A stretch of 10,832 nt of DNA from Campylobacterales bacterium (GCA_015662615.1 DQTU01000111.1:1-10832); one strand, 5' to 3'. Shown: positions 1 to 7,242, counted from the first letter of the stretch. Numbers and translations: made by a program. The notes: generated by a model not told the origin, from the sequence alone.

Positions 1-720
1 ATTAAAATATCAGGTCTCTTTTCTTCAAAAGAGGATCTTGATACCTTAAAAAATGAGTATTTGAAAATTTTTGACACTGTTGAAGAGGGTGCTATCGTTA
101 TAAATAAAGAGGCGCAAAACAGTAAGATTACAGAACTCCTACCAAAATTGAGTGGAGATTTTGCAAAATTTAAAAGTGGGTATTTAGAATATACACATGG
201 AAAATTTACAGTTGATGGTATTGTTGATGATGAACATATAAAACAGAGTATTGGCGATAAAATACTTAATGTAGGCAATGTTGAAGTAGATAATAAAGTT
301 TTACTTGAAACAATTGAACCAAAAGCAGCACAAGTGACTCAAATACTTTCAAAAGTGGAGATACAATCAAAACTAGATAATTTACTCAAAATCAGAAATA
401 TAGAGTTTGTTTTTACTAGTGATAAGTTAACAAAGTCTGGCAAAATAACTATTGATGAAGTTTATGAGATACTTGCAAAATATGAAAATATGAAAATTGA
501 AATTGCTGGTCATACAGATTCTATTGGAACACAAAAAAACAATAAATATTTAAGTCAAAATAGAGCAGATTCGGTCAAACATTATCTCGTTTTAAAAGGT
601 ATCAAAAGCGATAGATTAAATGCCGTAGGCTATGGTGAAAGTAAACCATTGGTAAAAAATAACTCTTCAAAAAACAGACAAATCAACAGAAGAGTTGAAT
701 TTAAAATATTAGGAGAATAA
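1..720 (+). CDS. OmpA-family peptidoglycan-binding envelope protein, 5' end missing
   Basis: The frame is open from the first base, so the gene starts outside the window. A TTG at 61 could be read as a start but has no ribosome binding site and lies inside conserved-looking coding sequence. The visible part is 239 codons. The C-terminal third, roughly fragment residues 130-236, is an OmpA-like domain: the AGHTDSIG loop, NRAD on the following helix, GYGESKP and the closing NRRVEF are the family landmarks. The Asp of HTD and the Arg of NRAD are the residues that usually hold the diaminopimelate of peptidoglycan. The upstream part (for example KFTVDGIVDDEHIKQSI) looks like BON-type repeats as in ArfA/YiaD-like proteins; this is inference. 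The protein probably anchors or stabilises the outer envelope. It is followed after 3 bases by the next gene, so the two are probably co-transcribed. The OmpA domain call is firm; the exact family is not. Confidence 0.88.
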   Translation: MKISGLFSSKEDLDTLKNEYLKIFDTVEEGAIVINKEAQNSKITELLPKLSGDFAKFKSGYLEYTHGKFTVDGIVDDEHIKQSIGDKILNVGNVEVDNKVLLETIEPKAAQVTQILSKVEIQSKLDNLLKIRNIEFVFTSDKLTKSGKITIDEVYEILAKYENMKIEIAGHTDSIGTQKNNKYLSQNRADSVKHYLVLKGIKSDRLNAVGYGESKPLVKNNSSKNRQINRRVEFKILGE

Positions 721-723
721 GAG

Positions 724-1344
724 ATGGATAATTTAATACAACTTGCAATGCAAATCACTTTCTGCCTGCTTATAGCAGCAATACTAGGTGCCATTATCGG
801 TTATTTTCTTGGAAAAATTAGTAGATGTGAACAAAATGATAATGATTTAGATATCAGCACTGAACCAAAAGAACTCCATGATTATAATAACAGTGATAAT
901 GAAACAGAAGATAATTTAAAAGAGACTATAGCAGCTGCAGGAATCGCAACTTCTGGTGCAATTGGAGCAGGAATATATGAAAATATAAAAGATACTACTT
1001 CAAATATGGAAGATATACTAGAAGAAAGTGAAAAAAATTCTTTAGATTTTGAAAACCATACCTCTGTTGGTCAAGAAGTTGGAATAAGACCAGAATCTGT
1101 TGAAACTCCTTTTAATGGGGAGATAGATGACCTTAAAGAAGTTAGTGGAATTGGTCTAAAAATAGAAGAGGTATTAAACTCTTTGGGTATCTATTATTTT
1201 GATCAAATTTCTGAATGGACACCTGAAAACATAGAGTGGATTGAGAACTATCTCTCAGTAAAAAGAAGAGTAAAAAAAGAGGATTGGATCGGTCAAGCTA
1301 AACTGCTTTCCGCTGGTAGTCAAACTAAATTTAGTAAAAAATAA
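724..1344 (+). CDS. Membrane-anchored protein with C-terminal helix-hairpin-helix-like domain
   Basis: A 206-residue protein starting at ATG 724, with AGGAG at 711-715 giving good spacing inside the end of the OmpA gene. Residues about 8-30 form one strong membrane segment ending in GYFLGK. Residues 31-130 are acidic, polar and probably disordered, apart from a short Ala/Gly-rich stretch at 70-84. Residues about 134-196 (DDLKEVSGIGLKIEEVLNSL, then WTPENIEWIE and KEDWIGQAK) match the helix-hairpin-helix-like module found as a tail on some membrane proteins and on NADH dehydrogenase subunit E fusions. The GIG turn is the hairpin. In other proteins such modules bind nucleic acid non-specifically or act as protein contacts; which applies here cannot be read from the sequence. 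Tight coupling to the OmpA gene suggests an envelope role. The membrane segment and domain are visible; the function is unknown. Confidence 0.82.
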   Translation: MDNLIQLAMQITFCLLIAAILGAIIGYFLGKISRCEQNDNDLDISTEPKELHDYNNSDNETEDNLKETIAAAGIATSGAIGAGIYENIKDTTSNMEDILEESEKNSLDFENHTSVGQEVGIRPESVETPFNGEIDDLKEVSGIGLKIEEVLNSLGIYYFDQISEWTPENIEWIENYLSVKRRVKKEDWIGQAKLLSAGSQTKFSKK

Positions 1345-1348
1345 GTTA

Positions 1349-1377
1349 TAGAATAAAGAGTAAAAGCCTTTATTCTA
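1349..1377. terminator. 10-bp perfect stem-loop after the HhH gene
   Basis: TAGAATAAAG (1349-1358) pairs perfectly with CTTTATTCTA (1368-1377) around a 9-base loop. An outer ATAAGT (1341-1346) can also pair with ACTTAT (1386-1391). There is no T run on the plus strand after the stem. Read on the minus strand, a run of six T (complement of 1336-1341) follows after a 7-base gap. The structure is well supported, but termination activity is uncertain in either direction. Confidence 0.5.
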
Positions 1378-1468
1378 CACTAACGACTTATACTTCCATG
1401 CCAAAGACTCATTAGGCAGACAAACCGCCCAATTGTATCTTAAAATCCTACTTCATTTAACCCATCTT

Positions 1469-1477
1469 TGATATAAT
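1469..1477 (+). promoter_or_regulatory. Extended -10 promoter of the exonuclease-his operon
   Basis: TGATATAAT at 1469-1477 is a perfect TATAAT with an upstream TG, the usual housekeeping promoter form in Campylobacterota, where the -35 box is weak or absent. Transcription would start near 1483-1484, leaving a short leader with AAGGAG at 1491-1496. It is the only clear promoter before the run of genes that ends with ftsH. Confidence 0.7.
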
Positions 1478-1501
1478 CCTTAAAAAACCAAAGGAGCAGA
1501 T

Positions 1502-2284
1502 TTGATATGTATATTTGACTGTGAGACAGTTCCAGATTCAAACCTTGTAAGAAGTCAATTTAATCTTGATGGAACAGAGAAAGAAGTTGCCCAAAATGCG
1601 TTTGAACTCCAAGAAGCAAAAACTGGTTCCTCTTTTTTACCTATCGCTTTTCATCAAGTTGTTGCTATTTCTGCGGTCATGGCTGATGACTATGGAGTAT
1701 TTCAAAAAGTAAGTACCATTCAAGGAAAAGATGAAGCGGAGATGATTGAAAACTTCTTAAATTTTATCGACAAACATAATCCTAAACTTGTTAGTTTCAA
1801 CGGAAGAAACTTTGATATACCGATGCTTATGGTTCGTGCTATGAAGTACAACCTCTCATGTCCTGCCTATTTTGATAAAGATAATAAGATGTTAAATAAA
1901 AGCAAATGGGATAATTACCGCTACCGTTTTACAGATAAGTTTCATGTCGATCTGATGGATCATATCAGTGAATTTGGAGCAGTCAGAGGATTAAAACTTG
2001 ATACCTTATGTACAATGATGGGAATTCCTGGTAAATTTGATGTGAGTGGAGATCAAGTCTTTTCACTCTACCATGATGGAGAAATTGAAAAGATCAAAGA
2101 GTATTGTGAAAGTGATGTTTTAAATACTTATTGGCTCTATCTAAAATATGAACTTTTAAAAGGGAATCTTTTATATGAGGATTATTTACAAAACTTAGAT
2201 ACTATGAGCGAAAAAATACCTACGGATAAATCTTATAGTCAAATTTTCATCAATGGGGTAAAAAAAGAGTTGAGCAATATATGA
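1502..2284 (+). CDS. Predicted 3'-5' exonuclease, DnaQ/PolB-exonuclease-like family
   Basis: A 260-residue cytoplasmic protein of the DEDD exonuclease superfamily, the group described as related to the proofreading domain of DNA polymerase B. ExoI is FDCET, with D6 and E8. ExoII is SFNGRNFDIP, with N100 and D105. ExoIII is YCESDVLNT, with Y201 and D205, the DEDDy form. It would remove nucleotides from DNA 3' ends by a two-metal mechanism; its natural substrate is not known. The start is TTG at 1502: AAGGAG at 1491-1496 is 5 bases away, and the nearby ATG at 1507 is out of frame and meets a stop within four codons. The stop overlaps the hisH start (ATGA at 2281-2284), so the two are probably translationally coupled, although no functional link to histidine synthesis is evident. 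The superfamily call is firm; the cellular role is open. Confidence 0.88.
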   Translation: MICIFDCETVPDSNLVRSQFNLDGTEKEVAQNAFELQEAKTGSSFLPIAFHQVVAISAVMADDYGVFQKVSTIQGKDEAEMIENFLNFIDKHNPKLVSFNGRNFDIPMLMVRAMKYNLSCPAYFDKDNKMLNKSKWDNYRYRFTDKFHVDLMDHISEFGAVRGLKLDTLCTMMGIPGKFDVSGDQVFSLYHDGEIEKIKEYCESDVLNTYWLYLKYELLKGNLLYEDYLQNLDTMSEKIPTDKSYSQIFINGVKKELSNI

Positions 2285-2892
2285 TAGCAGTAGTTGATTA
2301 CAACATGGGAAATCTAAGAAGTGTACAAAATGCTTTTTTGAAGATTGGCAAAGAAGTGACGATAGTTTCTGACCCAAATGAAATTCAAAAATATGATAAA
2401 TTGATTTTACCAGGTGTGGGTGCTTTTGGAGATGCCATGGAGCATCTGAAACAAAATGGTATGGATGAGGCAATCAAAATATTTGCCAAAAGTGGGAAAC
2501 CTCTTTTGGGAATTTGTTTAGGCATGCAACTTCTGCTTGAAAGCTCTGATGAGTTTGGAGCACATGGGGGATTAGGATTGATTCCTGGCATGGTTAGAAA
2601 GTTTGACACAAGTAAATTTAAAACAACACTAAAAGTTCCACACATGGGATGGAATGAACTATTTGTTAAAAAACAGTCACCCCTATTTAATGGATTAGAA
2701 GATGAGTTTTATCTCTATTTTGTGCATAGCTATCATGCAATATGTGATGAAAAATATACTATTGGCGAAACCGCATATGGATATCCATTTGCAAGTGCCA
2801 TAAACAAAGAAAATATCTACGGTTTTCAACCTCACCCAGAAAAATCCCATGACAATGGATTAAAAATACTAAAAAATTTTACGGAGTTATAA
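2281..2892 (+). CDS. hisH: Imidazole glycerol phosphate synthase, glutaminase subunit HisH
   Basis: HisH releases ammonia from glutamine and passes it to HisF, which makes imidazole-glycerol phosphate and AICAR in histidine synthesis. The 203-residue length is normal. The class I glutamine amidotransferase triad is intact: nucleophile C79 in GICLGMQ, and H185 and E187 in FQPHPEKS. The N-terminus VVDYNMGNLRSV and the oxyanion segment LPGVGAFGDAM are typical of HisH rather than of GuaA or CarA. The start overlaps the upstream stop as ATGA, and the end overlaps hisA as TAATG. HisF, its obligatory partner, is not in this window and must be encoded elsewhere. Confidence 0.97.
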   Translation: MIAVVDYNMGNLRSVQNAFLKIGKEVTIVSDPNEIQKYDKLILPGVGAFGDAMEHLKQNGMDEAIKIFAKSGKPLLGICLGMQLLLESSDEFGAHGGLGLIPGMVRKFDTSKFKTTLKVPHMGWNELFVKKQSPLFNGLEDEFYLYFVHSYHAICDEKYTIGETAYGYPFASAINKENIYGFQPHPEKSHDNGLKILKNFTEL

Positions 2893-3605
2893 TGGACATA
2901 TTGCCAGCAATTGATTTAAAAGATGGAAAAGCAGTTAGACTTACCAAAGGTTTAATGGATACAGCAAAAATTTATAGTGATGAACCATGGATGGTTGCAA
3001 AACACTTTGAAGAGCTTGGCAGCAGGTGGTTACACCTTGTTGATCTTAACGGTGCATTTGCCGGAGAGCCAAAAAATTTAGAACAAATTAAAAAAATTCG
3101 AGAAATGTGCGATATACAAATAGAGCTTGGTGGCGGCATCCGAGATGAGGATACAATAAAGAGGTATTTAGATCTTGGCGTAAATCGTATCATATTGGGT
3201 TCAGTAGCTTTAAAAAATGCCGATTTTGTAAAAGATGTTGCAGGAAAATATCCAATAGCAGTTGGCATTGATGCAATAGATGGCTATGTTGCTGTTGAGG
3301 GTTGGGCTGAGAAGTCTAGCATGAAAGCAACTGACTTAGCCAGAGAGTTTGCAGATGCAGGCGTTGAAGCAATCATCTGTACAGATGTGGGTAAAGATGG
3401 AACACTTAGTGGCGTGAACATCGATTTTACGCTTGAAATTGCCAGAGCTTGTAAGCTTGACACTATTGCCAGCGGGGGCGTGAGGGATATAAATGATATT
3501 ATAGCTGCTAAAAATAGCGGCGAGATATCAGGTGTTATTGTAGGAAAAGCATTCTACGAAGGTACTCTCGATTTAGGGGAGGCTTTTAAAGTTACATTAG
3601 GATAA
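2892..3605 (+). CDS. hisA: Phosphoribosylformimino-AICAR ribotide isomerase HisA
   Basis: HisA catalyses the Amadori rearrangement of ProFAR to PRFAR, the substrate of HisH-HisF. The protein is 237 residues, a single TIM barrel of the usual length. The catalytic aspartates are in place: D8 in LPAIDLKDG and D127 in AVGIDAIDG, with T164 in ICTDVGKDGT, at the same numbers as in the Thermotoga enzyme. The phosphate-binding repeats ELGGGIRD (about 78-85) and ASGGVRD (about 193-199) are also seen. VEGW at 135-138 is typical of HisA and helps to separate it from HisF. ATG 2892 overlaps the hisH stop and is preceded by CGGAG at 2882-2886. No defects are seen. Confidence 0.97.
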   Translation: MDILPAIDLKDGKAVRLTKGLMDTAKIYSDEPWMVAKHFEELGSRWLHLVDLNGAFAGEPKNLEQIKKIREMCDIQIELGGGIRDEDTIKRYLDLGVNRIILGSVALKNADFVKDVAGKYPIAVGIDAIDGYVAVEGWAEKSSMKATDLAREFADAGVEAIICTDVGKDGTLSGVNIDFTLEIARACKLDTIASGGVRDINDIIAAKNSGEISGVIVGKAFYEGTLDLGEAFKVTLG

Positions 3606-3630
3606 AATTAAAATAGTTTAAAGGAAGAAA

Positions 3631-3993
3631 ATGAAATTTTTAGTAGTTGATGATAGCTCGACAATGAGAAGAATTATTAAAAATACGCTGGGAAGATTAG
3701 GTCATAAAGACATCTTAGAAGCAGAAGATGGTGCAGTAGCTTGGAAAGTCATGAGTGAAAACTCAAATATCGATGTCCTTGTAACGGACTGGAACATGCC
3801 CGAGATGAATGGTCTAGAGTTGGTACAAAAAGTACGAGCTGAAGATAAGTATGAAGATTTACCAATCATCATGGTTACTACAGAAGGTGGAAAGACTGAA
3901 GTTATTACAGCACTTAAAGCTGGGGTTAATAACTATATTGTCAAACCATTTACACCGCAGGTTTTAAAAGAGAAGCTTGAAGCGGTATTATAA
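3631..3993 (+). CDS. cheY: Chemotaxis response regulator CheY
   Basis: A stand-alone receiver domain of 120 residues with no output domain. The acidic pocket is D7-D8, the phosphorylation site is D53 (VTDWNMP), and the switch residues are T83, Y102 and K105; their spacing matches Escherichia coli CheY (D57, T87, Y106, K109). When phosphorylated by CheA it would bind the flagellar switch and change rotation. AAGGAAG at 3621-3627 sits 3 bases before ATG 3631. The gene lies between hisA and prmA; the cheY-prmA-ftsH order is known from Campylobacter and Helicobacter, which supports the call as the main chemotactic CheY. The 25-base gap to hisA shows no separate promoter. Confidence 0.94.
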   Translation: MKFLVVDDSSTMRRIIKNTLGRLGHKDILEAEDGAVAWKVMSENSNIDVLVTDWNMPEMNGLELVQKVRAEDKYEDLPIIMVTTEGGKTEVITALKAGVNNYIVKPFTPQVLKEKLEAVL

Positions 3994-4005
3994 AAACAGG
4001 AATAT

Positions 4006-4815
4006 ATGAACGAATTTTATTATGAACTAACGGTTACACCAAAAAACAGTTTAGAGGTTTTTAGCGACTTCCTTCTAGAAATCACACAAAATGCACTTGA
4101 AGAGAAAAAGGGTTCACTGATTGTAAGATCAGAAGAACCACTTGATGATATCTTATGGGCAACTGAACAATTCGCAGAAAAACTCAATATCCAGACAACA
4201 ACCAATCTAGAAAAAAAGAAAAACGAAGATTGGATCAGTAAATACAAAAACTCTATCCAGCCTATTGAAGTCGGCTCTTTTTATATCCGACCAGAGTGGG
4301 AAGAGGCAAAAAAAAATCTCACAAATATCATCATAAATCCTGCACTTGCATTTGGTTCAGGTCACCATGAGACTACCTATAGTTGTCTACAAGCTATTGA
4401 CAAGTATGCCACTCCAAATCTCAGACTTTTAGATGTTGGCTGTGGTAGTGGTATACTCTCAATTGCCGCAAACAAAAAAGGTGCAATTGTTGATATTTGT
4501 GATACAGATGAGATAGCAACACAAAACGCCATAGAGAACTTTACTCTAAACAATGCAACTATAAATGATTCATGGATAGGTTCAGCAAACAAAACTCGAA
4601 ATGAGTATGATATTGTCATTGCAAATATCATAGCTGATGTAATAATCATGATAGAAAAAGAGTTAAAGCAGAGAGTGAAAAGTGGCGGAATTTTAATTCT
4701 ATCAGGTATAATAGATAAGTATTTTAATAAAGTTGTTGAAAAATTCAGTGATTTTGATAAAACAGAAACCATAAAAAAAGACGAATGGTACACATTAGTA
4801 CTACGTAAAGTATAA
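4006..4815 (+). CDS. prmA: Ribosomal protein L11 methyltransferase PrmA
   Basis: PrmA uses S-adenosylmethionine to methylate amino groups of ribosomal protein L11. The protein is 269 residues, slightly shorter than the E. coli enzyme. A divergent N-terminal substrate-recognition domain (about 1-60) precedes the class I methyltransferase fold. The PrmA signature NPALAFGSGHHETT is at 111-124, SAM motif I LDVGCGSGI at 142-150, and the post-motif IANIIAD at 205-211. The ribosome binding site is weak: AGGA at 3998-4001 is only 4 bases from ATG 4006, so translation may depend on coupling with cheY, which ends 12 bases upstream. The lysine-rich stretch at 69-83 varies in the family. Confidence 0.95.
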   Translation: MNEFYYELTVTPKNSLEVFSDFLLEITQNALEEKKGSLIVRSEEPLDDILWATEQFAEKLNIQTTTNLEKKKNEDWISKYKNSIQPIEVGSFYIRPEWEEAKKNLTNIIINPALAFGSGHHETTYSCLQAIDKYATPNLRLLDVGCGSGILSIAANKKGAIVDICDTDEIATQNAIENFTLNNATINDSWIGSANKTRNEYDIVIANIIADVIIMIEKELKQRVKSGGILILSGIIDKYFNKVVEKFSDFDKTETIKKDEWYTLVLRKV

Positions 4816-4832
4816 AAGAACAAAGGAACACA

Positions 4833-6863
4833 ATGTCTCAAAATAACAGAGATGACAAAAACAATAATTTTTTTAATCAAAACCCCTTGGTTTTGTTTGC
4901 AATTTTTTCAATAGTAATTATCTTACTATTTAAAAGCATGATCGAACCAACAGATGGAATGAATAATAGTGAAGAAGCTTTTGGAGCAACACAAGCAACA
5001 AAGACTGAAAAAATCAACTATTATGAGTTAAAAGAGCTTATCAAAAAAGGGACAATTACTTATGTTGCCATTGGACAGACAACACTTAAAGGTGTTTCTG
5101 AAAGTGGCGGTATTAAAACTATCTATTATGTCAAAAAAGTAGGTGAAGACAATACCCTTATACCACTTTTAGATCAACAAAAAATCCCTTATGGTGGATA
5201 TAATGAGACCAATTGGCTGACAGAAATTCTCTTTTCTTGGGTAATACCTATCTTTATATTTTTTGGTATATGGATGCTACTAACCAGCCGTATGCAAAAA
5301 AATATGGGTGGAGGAATCCTTGGCATGGGAAGCAGTAAGAGACTTGTCAATTCAGAAAAGCCAAATATAAAGTTTAGCGATGTTGCAGGAGTACAAGAGG
5401 CAAAGGAGGAAGTTAAAGAGATTGTTGACTTCTTAAAATACCCAGAAAGGTATATGAACCTAGGGGCGAAAATTCCTAAAGGTGTACTTTTAGTAGGCCC
5501 TCCAGGAACAGGTAAAACACTTCTTGCAAAAGCAGTTGCAGGCGAAGCAGATGTTCCATTTTTCTCAGTCTCTGGTTCTAGCTTTATCGAAATGTTTGTA
5601 GGAGTTGGTGCGAGTCGCGTTAGAGATCTTTTTGAAAATGCAAAAAAAGATGCACCTTCGATTATATTTATCGATGAGATTGATGCCATAGGCAAGAGTA
5701 GATCTGCAGGTGGTATGATGGGCGGAAATGATGAGAGAGAGCAAACACTAAATCAGTTACTAGCTGAAATGGATGGTTTTGACTCTGATAACTCACCTGT
5801 AATCATATTGGCTGCGACTAATAGACCAGAGGTTCTTGATGCTGCACTATTAAGACCAGGAAGATTTGACAGACAAGTTCTTGTTGATAAACCTGATTTT
5901 AAAGGGCGTATCCAAATCCTTAAAGTACATATCGAAAAAATTAAAATTGCTGATGATGTTGATCTTGATGAAATAGCAAGACTTACAGCAGGACTTGCAG
6001 GGGCAGACCTAGCAAATATCATCAATGAATCAGCACTTCTAGCGGGTCGCGCGAACAAAGATGAAGTAGAACAAAAAGACTTTTTTGAAGCTGTTGAGCG
6101 AGCCATTGCTGGACTTGAAAAGAAAAGTAGACGTATAAATCCAAAAGAGAAAAGAATTGTAGCCTACCATGAAAGTGGTCATGCACTAATCGCTGAAACT
6201 ACAAAAGGTGCTAGAAAAGTATCAAAAGTTTCAATTGTACCTCGTGGTTTAGCAGCACTTGGATATACGCTTAATACACCAGAAGAGAACAAATACATGA
6301 TGCAAAAGCATGAGCTTATCGCTGAAGTAGATGTACTTTTAGGGGGACGAGCAGCTGAGGAGGTTTTTATCAAAGAAATTTCTACAGGGGCTGGAAATGA
6401 CCTAGAACGTGCAACTGATATAGTGAGATCAATGGTTGGTATCTATGGTATGACGGATGTTGCAGGATTGATGGTCTTAGAGAAACAGAGAAATACCTTT
6501 TTACAAGGTGGGACAACTAAAGAGTACAGCAGTAAGATGGCTGAAGATGTTGATCAGTTTATTAAAGAGTTTTTGGATGAGAGATATCAAGTGGTGCTTA
6601 AAACTTTAAGAACTTATAATGATGCGATTGAAAATATGGTTGAAGCTCTTTATGAAACTGAAAATATTGATGGAAAACAAGTTGTGGATATCATTGAAAA
6701 GTTTGAGAATAAAAACAACATGGAGAGTCGTCTTACAACCCATGAAGGCGCAAATGATGATATCAAAGAGGCACTAAAAAAAGAAGAAGATAAGACACAA
6801 AGCAAAGATGAGAAAAAGGACAATGAACCAACGAAAGAAAACGATAAAAAAGAAGAAGAGTAG
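4833..6863 (+). CDS. ftsH: ATP-dependent zinc metalloprotease FtsH
   Basis: FtsH is a hexameric inner-membrane protease that extracts and degrades damaged membrane proteins and some regulators. The 676-residue chain has membrane segments at about 18-37 and 131-150 with the periplasmic domain between them. The AAA module follows: Walker A GPPGTGKT at 222-229, pore loop FVGVG from 255, Walker B IIFIDE at 277-282, and a second region of homology with arginine fingers R341 and R344. The peptidase site is HESGH at 446-450, with D523 in GNDLERATD as third zinc ligand. The last 40 residues are a charged Lys/Glu tail with low complexity, as in many bacterial FtsH proteins. AAAGGA at 4822-4827 precedes ATG 4833. 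It closes the plus-strand operon, 17 bases after prmA, and its stop codon lies inside a terminator stem. Confidence 0.98.
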   Translation: MSQNNRDDKNNNFFNQNPLVLFAIFSIVIILLFKSMIEPTDGMNNSEEAFGATQATKTEKINYYELKELIKKGTITYVAIGQTTLKGVSESGGIKTIYYVKKVGEDNTLIPLLDQQKIPYGGYNETNWLTEILFSWVIPIFIFFGIWMLLTSRMQKNMGGGILGMGSSKRLVNSEKPNIKFSDVAGVQEAKEEVKEIVDFLKYPERYMNLGAKIPKGVLLVGPPGTGKTLLAKAVAGEADVPFFSVSGSSFIEMFVGVGASRVRDLFENAKKDAPSIIFIDEIDAIGKSRSAGGMMGGNDEREQTLNQLLAEMDGFDSDNSPVIILAATNRPEVLDAALLRPGRFDRQVLVDKPDFKGRIQILKVHIEKIKIADDVDLDEIARLTAGLAGADLANIINESALLAGRANKDEVEQKDFFEAVERAIAGLEKKSRRINPKEKRIVAYHESGHALIAETTKGARKVSKVSIVPRGLAALGYTLNTPEENKYMMQKHELIAEVDVLLGGRAAEEVFIKEISTGAGNDLERATDIVRSMVGIYGMTDVAGLMVLEKQRNTFLQGGTTKEYSSKMAEDVDQFIKEFLDERYQVVLKTLRTYNDAIENMVEALYETENIDGKQVVDIIEKFENKNNMESRLTTHEGANDDIKEALKKEEDKTQSKDEKKDNEPTKENDKKEEE

Positions 6864-6878
6864 TTTAACACTACTCTT
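6856..6878. terminator. Convergent stem-loop terminator between ftsH and the small secreted protein gene
   Basis: AAGAGTAGT (6856-6864) pairs with ACTACTCTT (6870-6878) around a 5-base loop. The ftsH stop TAG (6861-6863) is in the left arm, and the stop codon of the minus-strand gene begins at the last base of the right arm. On the minus strand the stem is followed by CTTCTTTTTT (complement of 6845-6854), a good U-rich tail. On the plus strand the tail is only two or three T. It should work best for the minus-strand gene and perhaps weakly for ftsH. Confidence 0.75.
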
Positions 6879-7156
6879 TAAAAACGATAACGAACCCCTA
6901 ATCTTGAGACTCTAGAGATTTTAGCATATACAGATAATCCATCTTTTTTCTTATCAAAAATGCTAAGATCTATATCCTCTCCGATATACGCATTAATCTT
7001 CTCTAAAAACTCTTTTTTACTACTACGGGATTTTTTTACATTCGGAACTGCATTAAGAGTTTTAATTTTCAAAGTTTTATAATCACCTGCAAATACAGAT
7101 GGTGCGAAACTAAAAATTGAAAGAATTATACATTTATAAGTTATGGCTTTTATCAT
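6878..7156 (-). CDS. Small secreted protein of unknown function
   Basis: A 92-residue protein with a clear Sec signal peptide: K3 and K8, hydrophobic core from about 9 to 22, and likely cleavage after SVFA (A23). The mature part is about 69 residues, basic and lysine/serine-rich in its middle (KKSRSSKKEF at 41-50). It ends in SRLGVRYRF; a final Phe after alternating residues recalls the closing strand of an outer-membrane barrel, but the chain is too short for a full barrel. ATG 7156 has GGAG at 7165-7168 on the coding strand with 8-base spacing. It has its own promoter, an inverted repeat over that promoter and a terminator, so it is a complete single-gene unit. I do not recognise the family. 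It could be a periplasmic protein or a truncated membrane-protein remnant. Confidence 0.75.
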   Translation of the reverse strand: MIKAITYKCIILSIFSFAPSVFAGDYKTLKIKTLNAVPNVKKSRSSKKEFLEKINAYIGEDIDLSIFDKKKDGLSVYAKISRVSRLGVRYRF

Positions 7157-7169
7157 AAAGTCTGCTCCA

Positions 7170-7190
7170 TTAAGATATATGCTATCTTAA
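7170..7190. promoter_or_regulatory. Perfect 8-bp inverted repeat over the -10 box, putative operator
   Basis: TTAAGATA (7170-7177) and TATCTTAA (7183-7190) are perfect inverted copies around TATGC. The repeat covers the predicted -10 box and start point of the small secreted protein gene, where a dimeric repressor would block transcription. As RNA only part of it would be transcribed, so a DNA-binding site fits better than a terminator. The regulator is unknown. Confidence 0.5.
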
Positions 7191-7207
7191 AGATCGACAC
7201 TAGTCAA
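7179..7207 (-). promoter_or_regulatory. Promoter of the small secreted protein gene
   Basis: On the minus strand TTGACT (7207-7202) and TAGCAT (7184-7179) are separated by 17 bases, a good -35 and a fair -10 box. Transcription would start near 7172-7173, just before GGAG at 7168-7165. It lies in the 86-base gap after the molybdopterin oxidoreductase gene. Confidence 0.5.
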
Positions 7208-7242
7208 TAAATATTAACTTTTTATAATTATTTTTTCCTATT

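Larger units (their letters stand above)
1345..1501. other. Intergenic region with hairpin, GC-rich patch and promoter
   Basis: This 157-base gap lies between the envelope pair and the exonuclease-his operon. It holds a stem-loop at the left and a patch at 1397-1430 with about 53% GC, against roughly one third in the surroundings. It ends in an extended -10 promoter. On the minus strand one frame is open from 1452 to a TAG at 1375-1377 with protein-like content (two Trp, a Cys, a Pro), including WAVCLPNESLAWKYKSLV. This may be a gene relic or a dispersed repeat; no start codon or ribosome binding site supports a gene. Confidence 0.5.

Noticed and set aside
61..63. TTG at 61 as start of the OmpA-family gene
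   Set aside because: The same frame is open to the first base, and no ribosome binding site precedes the TTG; the gene is truncated by the window edge.
1411..1433. Possible second hairpin (ATTAGGC with GCCCAAT)
   Set aside because: The 7-bp stem has an A-C mismatch in the middle and no T tail; too weak to list as a terminator or RNA element.
2195..2473. Minus-strand open frame opposite the exonuclease end and hisH
   Set aside because: It lies opposite two well-supported genes, has a biased His/Phe/Leu-rich composition and no ribosome binding site; it is a shadow.
4377..4880. 167-codon minus-strand open frame opposite prmA and the start of ftsH
   Set aside because: The hydrophobic Ser/Ile/Phe-rich translation is the usual antisense reading of an AT-rich gene; both plus-strand genes have intact motifs.
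5189..5695. 168-codon minus-strand open frame opposite the ftsH AAA domain
   Set aside because: It is antisense to the conserved Walker motifs; no promoter or ribosome binding site and no recognisable domain.
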